Source of the DNA: SAR202 cluster bacterium
GTDB taxonomy: Bacteria > Chloroflexota > Dehalococcoidia > Lucifugimonadales > UBA3495
Reading direction: 5' to 3'
Length of the DNA stretch: 5,935 nt
Assembly (NCBI GenBank): GCA_009392095.1
Contig: VFHF01000272.1
Location: forward strand, 1-5,935
Shown here: positions 1 through 5,809 of the stretch, piece after piece
Position numbering within the stretch: position 1 is the stretch's first letter
Layout of the letters: each line of letters starts with the position of its first letter
Notes under the pieces: generated by a model
Databases searched by the model: none
What the model was told of the DNA's origin: nothing
What the model saw: the letters and a program-made list of their open reading frames with translations, nothing else
Program-made: the position numbers and the translations under genes

Positions 1-735
1 GTGAGTGAACCCCAGCACTTCAGTGATGGATGTCAGGCACATCAGAATGAAGATCAACCGGTTCTCTCTGAGGAACCGGAGGTACCCCACCAGATTTTGA
101 AGCACCGGCTCACGTAGCGGTTGAGCCGTCCTAGTTGACCGGCCGATGACCAGAAGCACCGATGCGGAACCTAAATAACTGGCGCCCACTGCCAGATATT
201 GCCAACCTGGCCCCACCAGATCTATCAGCGCACCGGAGATGATCGCTCCACCAATACCACCGGCTTGCATGGCCATCTGGTTCAAGGATAGTCCGTTTAG
301 GGCATGCTCAGGGCCCACGATGTCGTAGGTATAGGCGTTCCGGGTGGTTAGTGTGAAGGCGAGCATGCAACCACCGGCTGCGACCAGCACAACTACCGCC
401 CAGATCGGGGGTTCGCCGGTTAACAAAACCACAGCCATGATTCCCGCCACCGCCATGCCACTCAAGGCGATGAAGAGCAGGAACAAGCGTCGCTCCAGCC
501 AGTCGGCCATCGCTCCGGAAAGTATTCCCAGGAAGAACAAAGGCGCCATGCGGGCGGCGGCGGCCACTCCGACTATGAATGCCGATCCTGTGATGTCGAA
601 GACTAGCCACCCCACCGCCACGTGCTCCATGCCGGTGCCCAGTGAGTAAAAGAATGTGGACGCCCAAAAAAGCCGGAAATCCCGGAAGCGAAAGGACGAA
701 GCCCAGGCTTGCGAGTAGATGGAGCGGCGGATCAA
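1..735 (-). CDS. MFS transporter, MFS_3 / EntS-like exporter (C-terminal part beyond the window)
   Basis: Inner-membrane major facilitator protein, probably a proton-driven exporter of a small molecule; substrate unknown. The reverse strand is open for 245 codons and runs off the left edge. Family members are about 400-420 aa, so roughly the N-terminal 60% is present. The N-terminus FRFRDFRLFW is typical of MFS_3 proteins. Hydrophobic segments lie at about residues 22-45, 52-74, 84-106, 110-130, 152-172 and 176-197, and a seventh begins near 226. The TM2-TM3 loop carries an MFS motif A variant, GAMADWLERR (residues 74-83). The only in-frame start before an upstream stop is TTG at 735-733, preceded by GGGGA with an 8-nt spacer; no ATG occurs before residue 36, which is already inside TM1. 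The gene is divergent from the LLM monooxygenase at 844. The family assignment is good; the TTG start is likely but not certain. Confidence 0.88.
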   Translation of the reverse strand, partial: MIRRSIYSQAWASSFRFRDFRLFWASTFFYSLGTGMEHVAVGWLVFDITGSAFIVGVAAAARMAPLFFLGILSGAMADWLERRLFLLFIALSGMAVAGIMAVVLLTGEPPIWAVVVLVAAGGCMLAFTLTTRNAYTYDIVGPEHALNGLSLNQMAMQAGGIGGAIISGALIDLVGPGWQYLAVGASYLGSASVLLVIGRSTRTAQPLREPVLQNLVGYLRFLRENRLIFILMCLTSITEVLGFTH

Positions 736-760
736 ATCACCATTCCCCGCAGTCCCAGCC

Positions 761-771
761 TGCTATATACT
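761..771 (+). promoter_or_regulatory. Possible promoter -10 region for the first LLM monooxygenase
   Basis: The 736-843 spacer separates two divergent genes, so it must hold promoters for both. The AT-rich run TGCTATATACT contains TATACT at 766-771 (5 of 6 to TATAAT) and a TGnTATATA arrangement at 761-769 resembling an extended -10. The -35 position (about 743-748, TTCCCC) matches TTGACA poorly. The same TATATA core reads nearly the same on the minus strand and could also serve the transporter gene. This is a motif match by eye only, and the sigma factor preference of this organism is unknown. Confidence 0.3.
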
Positions 772-843
772 CGCCATGGCGTTTGGACGCTTGGAGTGTC
801 AGTCCCGACCGACACCGCCAAACACGAGGAGCCGATTACCGTC

Positions 844-1890
844 ATGAAGTTCGCCCTATTTCTCCCGGCATCCTGGACCGATAAGGACACGGTTCACCAG
901 AGCCGGATCTACGGAGAGGTCCTGGAACAGGCCCGATACGCCGAGGAATTGGGTTTCGACTCCCTCTGGATCGCCGAACACCACTCTAGCCGCTATGGGA
1001 TATTCCCATCATTGATGCCCATACTGTCACATATCGCCGCTCAGACCAAGACCATCAGGCTGGGCGCCGGGGTCAGTGTCCTGCCGTTTCATAATCCGAT
1101 CCGCCTGGCTGAAGAAACTGCAATGGTCGACTTGCTCAGCAACGGTCGGTTGAATCTCGGGGTTGGACGCGGGTCGGCTGACTACGAGTACGGGAACTTC
1201 AAGATAGATTTCGACTCGCGGGACGACCGCTTTCGCGAGGTGTTGGACATCATCCTGGGATTATGGACCACCGAAGATTTCACCTACCACGGTAGATATT
1301 ATCAGGTTGATGGGATAACCATCGCCCCACGCCCGCTGCAGAAACCCCACCCGCCGGTGCACGTGGCCGTTTCTCGGACCGCCGCCAGCATTGACATCGC
1401 GGTCGCGCGGGACATGCCGGTCTTAACCACCTACTTCACACCGGTGGACGATACGTTGGCGTTGATGCGCCTTTATTCCGAACGATGCGATGCCGCCGGC
1501 AGGGTGTCCCAGATGGCAGAGATGCCATTCTTCCGCTTTATATACTTGTCCGAAGATGAAAAGGCGGCCAATGAAATCCCCGAAAAGGCCATAACTTGGG
1601 TCCGGGACCTTAGCGCCTACCGGCGAACGATAACAAAGGGCGATGAGATTCACATTGACCTGGATCAATGGAGGAAGGAAAGCGGAGAGGAATCGCGCAG
1701 TTACCAGTCGGAATTGGCGAACAACTATTTCTGCACGCCAGACCAGTGCATCGACCGTATCGCCGAGTTGCAAAGCCAGCACGGCATCAGCTACTTTGGC
1801 GCCAACTTCGCCTTCGGAAGCATGGAACACGCAAAAGTGATGGCGTCCATGAAGTTATTCGCCCAAGAGGTCATGCCCAAGTTCAGGTAG
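844..1890 (+). CDS. LLM-class flavin-dependent monooxygenase (bacterial luciferase-like), paralog 1
   Basis: Cytosolic TIM-barrel oxidoreductase of the luciferase-like superfamily. Such enzymes use reduced FMN (some use F420) and O2 to oxygenate organic substrates; the substrate here is unknown. The product is 348 aa, normal for the family. The start MKFALFLP is the usual first beta strand. Next come GFDSLWIAEHH, with the family-typical E45-H46-H47, then HNPIRLAEE (83-91), SNGRLNLGVGRG (99-110), GRYYQVDG and the PRPLQKPHPPV strand-loop (162-172). The C-terminal CTPDQCIDRI...SMKLFAQEVMPKF block is also typical of LLM proteins. The ATG at 844 was chosen because family homology begins there and GAGGAG lies at 826-831 (12-nt spacer). 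A longer in-frame start at 709 would add 45 residues of non-family sequence and overlap the divergent transporter. It appears monocistronic and converges on the VOC gene ending at 1970. The paralog at 3840 shares the same motif order. Confidence 0.93.
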   Translation: MKFALFLPASWTDKDTVHQSRIYGEVLEQARYAEELGFDSLWIAEHHSSRYGIFPSLMPILSHIAAQTKTIRLGAGVSVLPFHNPIRLAEETAMVDLLSNGRLNLGVGRGSADYEYGNFKIDFDSRDDRFREVLDIILGLWTTEDFTYHGRYYQVDGITIAPRPLQKPHPPVHVAVSRTAASIDIAVARDMPVLTTYFTPVDDTLALMRLYSERCDAAGRVSQMAEMPFFRFIYLSEDEKAANEIPEKAITWVRDLSAYRRTITKGDEIHIDLDQWRKESGEESRSYQSELANNYFCTPDQCIDRIAELQSQHGISYFGANFAFGSMEHAKVMASMKLFAQEVMPKFR

Positions 1891-1922
1891 TGCATCTGGA
1901 GAATGATGGCATGCTCGCCAGA

Positions 1923-1953
1923 AGCGCATGGACTATCAGTTAATCCATACGCT
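1923..1953. terminator. Imperfect hairpin between convergent genes, possible weak terminator
   Basis: The 79-bp spacer between the converging LLM gene (stop at 1890) and VOC gene (stop at 1970) contains AGCG-C-ATGGA (1923-1932) and TCCAT-A-CGCT (1944-1953). These form a stem of ten positions with one C/A mismatch and an 11-nt loop. No T-run follows on either strand, so it is not a canonical intrinsic terminator. Its placement where both transcripts should end is the main support. Confidence 0.3.
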
Positions 1954-1969
1954 GACCGCTGAAAGCTCG

Positions 1970-2407
1970 TCACTCCTTGCCAAGCTCCTCAACCGTAGGC
2001 TCAGGCATTCCCGCGCTCCAGGTTGGGTCTCGCAACTCCAACCTGTTACCGCTTGGGTCAAAGAAATACAATTCCCGGCCAGTGAAGACTCCCTGGCCCC
2101 GGTGCACCAGCCCGTCGATGGGCACGTTATGCTCAAGAAATAACTGGCAAGCCTTTTTCAGGACATCGGGGCTGACAGTGAAGGAGTGATGGACCGGTTC
2201 CTCGGACTGGGCCGCCACGTCCTGGGGATTCTTGCGTTCGGCCAGCAGTATCCGGTGCTCCCCCGCCTTGAAGCAGGTCATTCGGGAGTTTCCTAACCGG
2301 CCTACGTGCTCAAGGCCAAGGAACTCGCCGTAGAACTCCTCGGACTCCTCCAGATTGTTCACTGCTATCGACCAGTGGGTAACGTCCTTTACGCTTAAAA
2401 GTCCCAT
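1970..2407 (-). CDS. VOC-superfamily (glyoxalase / extradiol dioxygenase fold) protein, distal gene of the operon
   Basis: Small cytosolic vicinal-oxygen-chelate protein of 145 aa, a single two-module VOC domain. The family includes metal-dependent glyoxalases, extradiol dioxygenases, epimerases and fosfomycin-type resistance enzymes; the reaction here cannot be told from sequence. Visible VOC signatures are VTHWSIAVNN with candidate ligand H11, the EEFYGEFLGLE helix, VHHSFTV with H73/H74, and FFDPSGNRLELRDP with E124, the classic last strand. All three usual ligand positions (His, His, Glu) are therefore present, which suggests a metal-binding, active enzyme. The start is very well supported: a perfect AGGAGG lies on the minus strand at 2417-2412, 4 nt before the ATG. 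It sits 16 bp after the stop of the TIM-barrel gene and is the third gene of that operon. A short Glu-rich tail (residues 135-145) follows the domain. Confidence 0.92.
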   Translation of the reverse strand: MGLLSVKDVTHWSIAVNNLEESEEFYGEFLGLEHVGRLGNSRMTCFKAGEHRILLAERKNPQDVAAQSEEPVHHSFTVSPDVLKKACQLFLEHNVPIDGLVHRGQGVFTGRELYFFDPSGNRLELRDPTWSAGMPEPTVEELGKE

Positions 2408-2411
2408 GGTT

Positions 2412-2417
2412 CCTCCT
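2412..2417 (-). promoter_or_regulatory. Consensus ribosome binding site of the distal VOC gene
   Basis: AGGAGG on the minus strand, 4 nt upstream of the ATG at 2407, inside the 16-bp gap after the TIM-barrel gene stop. It is the strongest Shine-Dalgarno sequence in the window and predicts independent, efficient initiation on this third cistron. Confidence 0.75.
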
Positions 2418-2423
2418 GGTCTG

Positions 2424-3239
2424 TTAAGAGTTTAGATACTGGAAGCTGGATTCTAAATTGTCGAAAACCGCGGCGTCCGAAGGTATCTCCATGATGGCCG
2501 CCCCGGCGTAGCCCTTGGCGTTCAGGATGTCTCGCATCCGAAGGCAATCGAGATCGCCCTCATCTACACTGGGATGTGTCTTGCCGCTGCGCAGTTGCTT
2601 GAAATGAACGATCTTGATCATGTCCAGAGGCAGCGAGTCCAATTCCGCCAAGGGGTCGGAGTCCGAAAATCGGCGCAATTGGTTGGTGGGGTCAGGGCAA
2701 AGGCCCAAGCCCTTTCCAGCTTCTTCCGAGACCATGCCCCGCACTGTTTCCACCACCATGGCCATGCTGCGGATGGGCAGTGCCGAGTTCTCCATGGACA
2801 TGATGACACCCTGCCTGGCGGCCTCGGATGCCAAGCCCGCCAGGCCCAGGGCCTCCTCAGGAATGTCGCTGGGAGAATCCCAAGGGCCGTCGATGGGAGA
2901 TGGGTCTACCACCCTGAGATGGGGCTGTGAGCCGCCAACCAGTTTGGCTCCCGCCAGCGCCGCCTGAAACATCTCGCCGGCCGGGTCGATCTTCTGTGTC
3001 AGGCACGGCAGGGCCATGGCCAAGTCAAAAGTCAAAGATGGATAGGCCTCGACGACGTTTCGGAGTTGTTCCAAGTTGGGCCGCCAGTCATTTCCGGCAC
3101 CCTCCTCGCACTCGCCGAGGCATGTTTGCCGCAACTCTATGTGCTTGGCACCCTTTTCAACCGCCACGCCCACCAGTTCTTTCACTGTGCGGGAAGGCAA
3201 CTGCTCCCGCCACGAATTGGTTATCGCTCCGTAGATCAT
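2424..3239 (-). CDS. Sugar phosphate isomerase/epimerase-like TIM-barrel protein (AP_endonuc_2 family)
   Basis: Cytosolic protein of 271 aa, the usual size for xylose-isomerase-like TIM barrels. Relatives include hydroxypyruvate isomerases, inosose dehydratases, tagatose/psicose epimerases and 3-dehydroshikimate dehydratases. Strand-end motifs appear in order: IELRQ (E35), IMSMEN (E150), LCPDPTN (D183), IKIVHFKQ (H212) and AAIMEIPS (E251). E150, D183, H212 and E251 match the family's Glu-Asp-His-Glu metal site, so it is probably an active metalloenzyme. The stretch DEGDLDCLRMRDILNAKGYAG matches the usual G-E-G-D block before the last strand. The ATG at 3239 is 6 nt after GGGGG, a modest ribosome site; homology begins at once with MIYGAITNSW. 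It is flanked on both sides by VOC genes (29 and 16 bp gaps), clearly one operon. That pairing recalls QsuB/QuiC-type dehydroshikimate dehydratases, in which a TIM-barrel domain is fused to a VOC-fold domain. The specific reaction remains unknown. Confidence 0.88.
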   Translation of the reverse strand: MIYGAITNSWREQLPSRTVKELVGVAVEKGAKHIELRQTCLGECEEGAGNDWRPNLEQLRNVVEAYPSLTFDLAMALPCLTQKIDPAGEMFQAALAGAKLVGGSQPHLRVVDPSPIDGPWDSPSDIPEEALGLAGLASEAARQGVIMSMENSALPIRSMAMVVETVRGMVSEEAGKGLGLCPDPTNQLRRFSDSDPLAELDSLPLDMIKIVHFKQLRSGKTHPSVDEGDLDCLRMRDILNAKGYAGAAIMEIPSDAAVFDNLESSFQYLNS

Positions 3240-3268
3240 CTTTTGCCCCCGAAATTAGTAAGCGGTGT

Positions 3269-3658
3269 TTAGACTAGTACGCCGAACCCAGAGACCGTAC
3301 AGATCTCGATGCGGTTGCCGTCTAGGTCGTTCAGGTAGAAGGCCCGCTGGCCGTCATTCCTGGTCTGGATGTCGGTGAGCTCAATGCCCTTAGATTGGAA
3401 GTATTCATAGGACGCGTCGATCTCATCCACTTCAAATGCCGTGTGATGGGACGGAGCTGATGGTGCGTCGACATTCTCGATGATGTGAATCATGGCGCCG
3501 CTGGGCAGTTGCAGCCAGTACAGATGGTCGCCGTTGACCATCTTGGGAATCTGCCCCACGCCCAGGATATCTTCGTACCACTTCAACGCCGCGTCCTTGT
3601 CTTTGACGTTGTAGGTGATGTGGTTGATGTTCTTGAGCCGGATGTTGTCTGCGAGCAT
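3269..3658 (-). CDS. VOC-superfamily (glyoxalase / extradiol dioxygenase fold) protein, first gene of the operon
   Basis: Single-domain VOC protein of 129 aa, probably cytosolic and metal-dependent. It shows the canonical order: IRLKNINHITYNVKD with H13, the AALKWYEDILGV helix, the MIHIIEN strand, SHHTAFEVDEID with H72, and FYLNDLDGNRIEIC with E118. His-His-Glu ligand positions are intact. It is much closer to the textbook glyoxalase/dioxygenase pattern than the distal VOC gene; the two are not close copies and probably do different steps. The ATG at 3658 was chosen because a GGAG lies 6 nt upstream (3668-3665 on the minus strand). An in-frame GTG at 3700 would add 14 non-family residues and sits on the predicted promoter's transcription start. 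It is the lead gene of the operon, 29 bp before the TIM-barrel gene, and divergent from the LLM gene at 3840. The substrate is not predictable. Confidence 0.9.
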   Translation of the reverse strand: MLADNIRLKNINHITYNVKDKDAALKWYEDILGVGQIPKMVNGDHLYWLQLPSGAMIHIIENVDAPSAPSHHTAFEVDEIDASYEYFQSKGIELTDIQTRNDGQRAFYLNDLDGNRIEICTVSGFGVLV

Positions 3659-3700
3659 CGTGAACTCCAAGCCTTGAGATTGAGCCGAAATTACGCCCAC

Positions 3701-3707
3701 TATAATA
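3701..3707. promoter_or_regulatory. Back-to-back -10-like hexamers in the divergent control region
   Basis: TATAATA at 3701-3707 reads TATAAT on the plus strand (perfect -10 match) and TATTAT on the minus strand (5 of 6). On the minus strand it would start transcription near 3694, giving a leader of about 36 nt before the VOC ATG at 3658. On the plus strand it would give a leader of about 125 nt before the LLM ATG at 3840. -35 elements are poor: plus-strand candidates TTGAGA (3674-3679) and TTGAGC (3680-3685) are spaced 21 and 15 bp, and the minus strand has none. The minus-strand use is the more convincing because of leader length. Confidence 0.4.
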
Positions 3708-3839
3708 GTCTGCTTAGCCCAGAAACGAAATACCGGGAGTGAATCGGGTTTGCCAGCGGTGGACTATGCACCCGTCGCAAAGGTAATATGCCTCTAACTT
3801 AGGCGGTCGCTGTATGCCCGCCGACAGAGGACACAAGGC
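3708..3839. other. Divergent intergenic region between the VOC and LLM operons
   Basis: This non-coding spacer must contain the promoter and any operator for the plus-strand LLM/hydrolase operon. Only weak elements are visible: TTGCCA at 3750-3755 (5 of 6 to a -35) without a well-spaced -10, TAATAT at 3784-3789, the small palindrome CTAACTTAG, and GGCGG (3802-3806) pairing with CCGCC (3818-3822) just upstream of the ribosome site. No regulator gene lies in the window, so control is probably by a factor encoded elsewhere. Confidence 0.4.
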
Positions 3840-4943
3840 ATGAAGGCATCGCTATTCGCCGCCATGGGTTATTCCCAACGAGCGGCATTCCCCTCCACCT
3901 GGCCGGTCTCGCCGGTGTACGCCGACCCTGCAACCTCGGTGCAGAGTTACCAAGAGGGCATGGAAGAGTGCGAATTGGCCGAGGACGTGGGCTTCGATTG
4001 GCTCAGCTTTTCCGAGCACCACTACTCTGGCCGCATACCCACCGGCACCCCTTCGGTCATGGCATCGGCGGTGGCCGAACGGTGCAAGAAGATCACCATC
4101 GCATTGCTCGGGCATTTGCTTCCTCTAAACAACCCGGTGCGTATCGCGGAAGAATTGGCCTTACTGGATAACCTGACCAACGGCCGTTTGGTGGCCGGGT
4201 TCCTGCGTGGCACGCCCAACGAAGACCAGGTTTACAGCATCAATCCAGCAGAGGGGCGGGGCCGTCTGCTCGAGGGCATGGACTTGATTCTGAAGGCTCT
4301 GACCGAACCGCAGCCTTTCTCCTGGGAGGGGCGATACTACCAGTTCCGCACGGTGGCCGTCTGGCCCCGCCCGGTGCAGCAGCCGGTCCCGCCGGTGGTG
4401 GTCGGCACCAGAAGCGACGACACAATACGGTACGCCGCCGAACACCGGCTCGGCCTGGGTGTGTCTTTCCTGCCTGTGGATCAAACTCAGGCTATCACCG
4501 ACAAATACCGCGCCTGGTGCGAAGAAGCCGGCTGGACCCCCGGCCCGGACAACATCGTTTATCGGGGCAGCATCTATTTGGCCGAGACCGACGAATTAGC
4601 CAACGAATGGTTCGAGGGACTCACGCAGTCCCGACCGGGACCGAACATTCCGCTGCGGCGTACAATTTCTGAGGCCATACAATCGGCGCGTGCCGGGTCC
4701 ACCTTTGACCTGCGTGGTGTCGTGGCCGGCAGCCCGGAAGGAGACGTGGTCGGCAACTCCTTGGGGATAAATTTCCTGGGCGGACCCGACACTGTTGCCA
4801 GTCAGATCAAGGAATTCCACGACCGTTGCGGCGTCGGTGTGATCGACATGCCCTTCCAGCAGAACAAAGTAGACCACCCCGCTGTTATGAAAGAGATTGA
4901 GCTCTTCGGCAGGACCGTGATCCCCCAGATCAAAGAATTCTAG
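3840..4943 (+). CDS. LLM-class flavin-dependent monooxygenase (bacterial luciferase-like), paralog 2
   Basis: Second luciferase-like flavin monooxygenase, 367 aa, a cytosolic TIM barrel using reduced flavin and O2; substrate unknown. Signatures are VGFDWLSFSEHHYS with E59-H60-H61, PLNNPVRIAEELALLDNLTNGRL (95-117), WEGRYYQFR, WPRPVQQPVPPVVVGT (175-190) and a C-terminal NFLGGPDTVASQIKEFHDRCGVG block. Motifs align in order with the LLM protein at 844, but this one has about 14 extra residues before the first helix (roughly residues 11-32, rich in Pro and Tyr) and a different region around 255-305. They are therefore diverged paralogs, not a recent duplication. The ATG at 3840 has AGAGGA at 3826-3831 with an 8-nt spacer, and the family N-terminus starts there. 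The gene is followed after 2 nt by the alpha/beta-hydrolase gene, so the two are almost certainly co-transcribed and translationally coupled. It is divergent from the VOC/TIM-barrel operon. Confidence 0.93.
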   Translation: MKASLFAAMGYSQRAAFPSTWPVSPVYADPATSVQSYQEGMEECELAEDVGFDWLSFSEHHYSGRIPTGTPSVMASAVAERCKKITIALLGHLLPLNNPVRIAEELALLDNLTNGRLVAGFLRGTPNEDQVYSINPAEGRGRLLEGMDLILKALTEPQPFSWEGRYYQFRTVAVWPRPVQQPVPPVVVGTRSDDTIRYAAEHRLGLGVSFLPVDQTQAITDKYRAWCEEAGWTPGPDNIVYRGSIYLAETDELANEWFEGLTQSRPGPNIPLRRTISEAIQSARAGSTFDLRGVVAGSPEGDVVGNSLGINFLGGPDTVASQIKEFHDRCGVGVIDMPFQQNKVDHPAVMKEIELFGRTVIPQIKEF

Positions 4944-4945
4944 AG

Positions 4946-5725
4946 ATGACTTTTAAAGAAGGACAGTTGGATACCGACGGCTTCAACATCCGGTACTGGG
5001 AGGCTGGGAAAGGCCGTCCGGTGGTCATGCTGGACCAGACTGGTTGGAGGGAGTCCCTGCTTCATGACGCCTTGGCCGAGACATACCGCGTTTTTTCGAT
5101 TGAGCTACCAGGAACTGGCGACTCACCGGTTAATACCCAATCGAACTCCATTGCCGACTTGGCCGCCGCGACCGCCGCTGCTGCGACGGCGCTAACATCG
5201 GAACGGTACACTCTCCTCGGTACTTCATTTGGCGCCCACGTCGCTCTTTGGCAGGCGATTCAATCCCCAGACCAAGTGGAAGCCTTGGTGTTGATCTCAC
5301 CGCCGATTTTTCAGCCTCTAGGTGTGCCCGATAACGCAACTGCTCAAAATGTTCATGAATTGATGTTTGCTCATCCGGAGAACGCCCAGAAACACGCGAT
5401 CTTGCCTCAAGAGATATTCGCCAAGGAGTTAGATCTGATCAAACGACTGGGCTCCGGGGTCCACGACGGCGTCGCTGAATCGAGACTCGGAGATATCCAC
5501 TGCCCCACGTTGGCCGTCTTCGGACAAGAAGACCGCTTGGTCTCCCATGAGGCGGCCAGGATATACCGGGAGAAGATACCCAACTGCAACATCGCCCTGG
5601 TCTACGATGCCGGGTACTGCATAATCGGAGAGCGCCCGGAAGCCCTTCGGAACACCGTTCTAGATTATGCTGAACACTGGGAGACATTCATAGTCGGCCA
5701 CCAAACCGGTCTCATTAACCCGTAG
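4946..5725 (+). CDS. Alpha/beta-hydrolase-fold protein lacking the canonical catalytic His
   Basis: Cytosolic alpha/beta-hydrolase-fold protein of 259 aa, a normal length for single-domain members. Seen in order: the FNIRYWEAGKGRPVVML strands, ELPGTGDSP (the usual D-x-P-G-x-G-x-S region), the nucleophile elbow GTSFGAH with S94, then LAVFGQEDRLVS with acid D196. Two standard elements are altered. The HG oxyanion motif after strand 3 reads LDQTGW (D30-Q31), and the catalytic-His loop, normally AGH followed by ERPE, reads DAGYCIIGERPEAL with Tyr at 224. It may therefore be a weak or repurposed enzyme, use another base (for example H98 or H201), or be non-hydrolytic. The ATG lies 2 nt after the stop of the LLM monooxygenase with no good ribosome site, so translational coupling is expected. 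Hydrolysis of an ester or acyl product of the monooxygenase would be the simplest role, but the altered residues make this uncertain. Confidence 0.87.
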   Translation: MTFKEGQLDTDGFNIRYWEAGKGRPVVMLDQTGWRESLLHDALAETYRVFSIELPGTGDSPVNTQSNSIADLAAATAAAATALTSERYTLLGTSFGAHVALWQAIQSPDQVEALVLISPPIFQPLGVPDNATAQNVHELMFAHPENAQKHAILPQEIFAKELDLIKRLGSGVHDGVAESRLGDIHCPTLAVFGQEDRLVSHEAARIYREKIPNCNIALVYDAGYCIIGERPEALRNTVLDYAEHWETFIVGHQTGLINP

Positions 5726-5745
5726 GCACTAATCACCAGCCAATA

Positions 5746-5780
5746 AAGAAACCCCCGGCGACATTCGCCGGGGGTTTCTT
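5746..5780. terminator. Rho-independent terminator, probably bidirectional
   Basis: AAGAAACCCCCGGCG (5746-5760) pairs perfectly with CGCCGGGGGTTTCTT (5766-5780): 15 bp with a 5-nt loop, ACATT. On the plus strand, T-rich sequence lies in and just after the 3' arm; on the minus strand the arm ends in TTTCTTTATT. It lies 20 bp after the hydrolase stop and between converging genes, so it should end the LLM/hydrolase operon and also transcripts from the gene entering at the right edge. Confidence 0.92.
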
Positions 5781-5809
5781 GGTTTCTATTGAAATGGACT
5801 GTTTCGCCA

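Noticed and set aside
344..649. Open plus-strand frame of 101 codons antisense to the transporter
   Set aside because: Low-complexity Ala/Thr/Pro/Met-rich product, the expected antisense of a hydrophobic membrane gene; no family signature.
308..667. Open minus-strand frame of 119 codons inside the transporter region
   Set aside because: Its His/Arg/Gly-rich composition is that of an out-of-frame shadow; the overlapping minus frame encodes clear transmembrane segments and an MFS motif A.
709..843. In-frame 45-residue N-terminal extension of the first LLM monooxygenase
   Set aside because: The added residues do not look like LLM sequence, they overlap the divergent transporter start, and a ribosome site plus family homology point to the ATG at 844.
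1423..1830. Minus-strand open frame of 135 codons antisense to the first LLM gene
   Set aside because: Fully contained within the LLM coding region; the product has no family motif.
2574..2967. Two overlapping plus-strand open frames antisense to the TIM-barrel gene
   Set aside because: No recognisable motifs, no ribosome site, and they lie wholly within a well-supported gene on the other strand.
3659..3700. GTG-initiated 14-residue extension of the first VOC protein
   Set aside because: No ribosome site precedes it, it coincides with the predicted transcription start after TATTAT, and GGAG is well placed for the ATG at 3658.
3705..3767. Inverted pair ATAGTC (3705-3710) and GACTAT (3762-3767) as a possible operator
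   Set aside because: Only 6 bp per arm with a 51-bp gap, easily due to chance; no additional copies or supporting context.
3802..3822. GGCGG / CCGCC hairpin before the second LLM gene as a riboswitch or attenuator
   Set aside because: A 5-bp stem alone gives no riboswitch architecture and there is no terminator-antiterminator pair.
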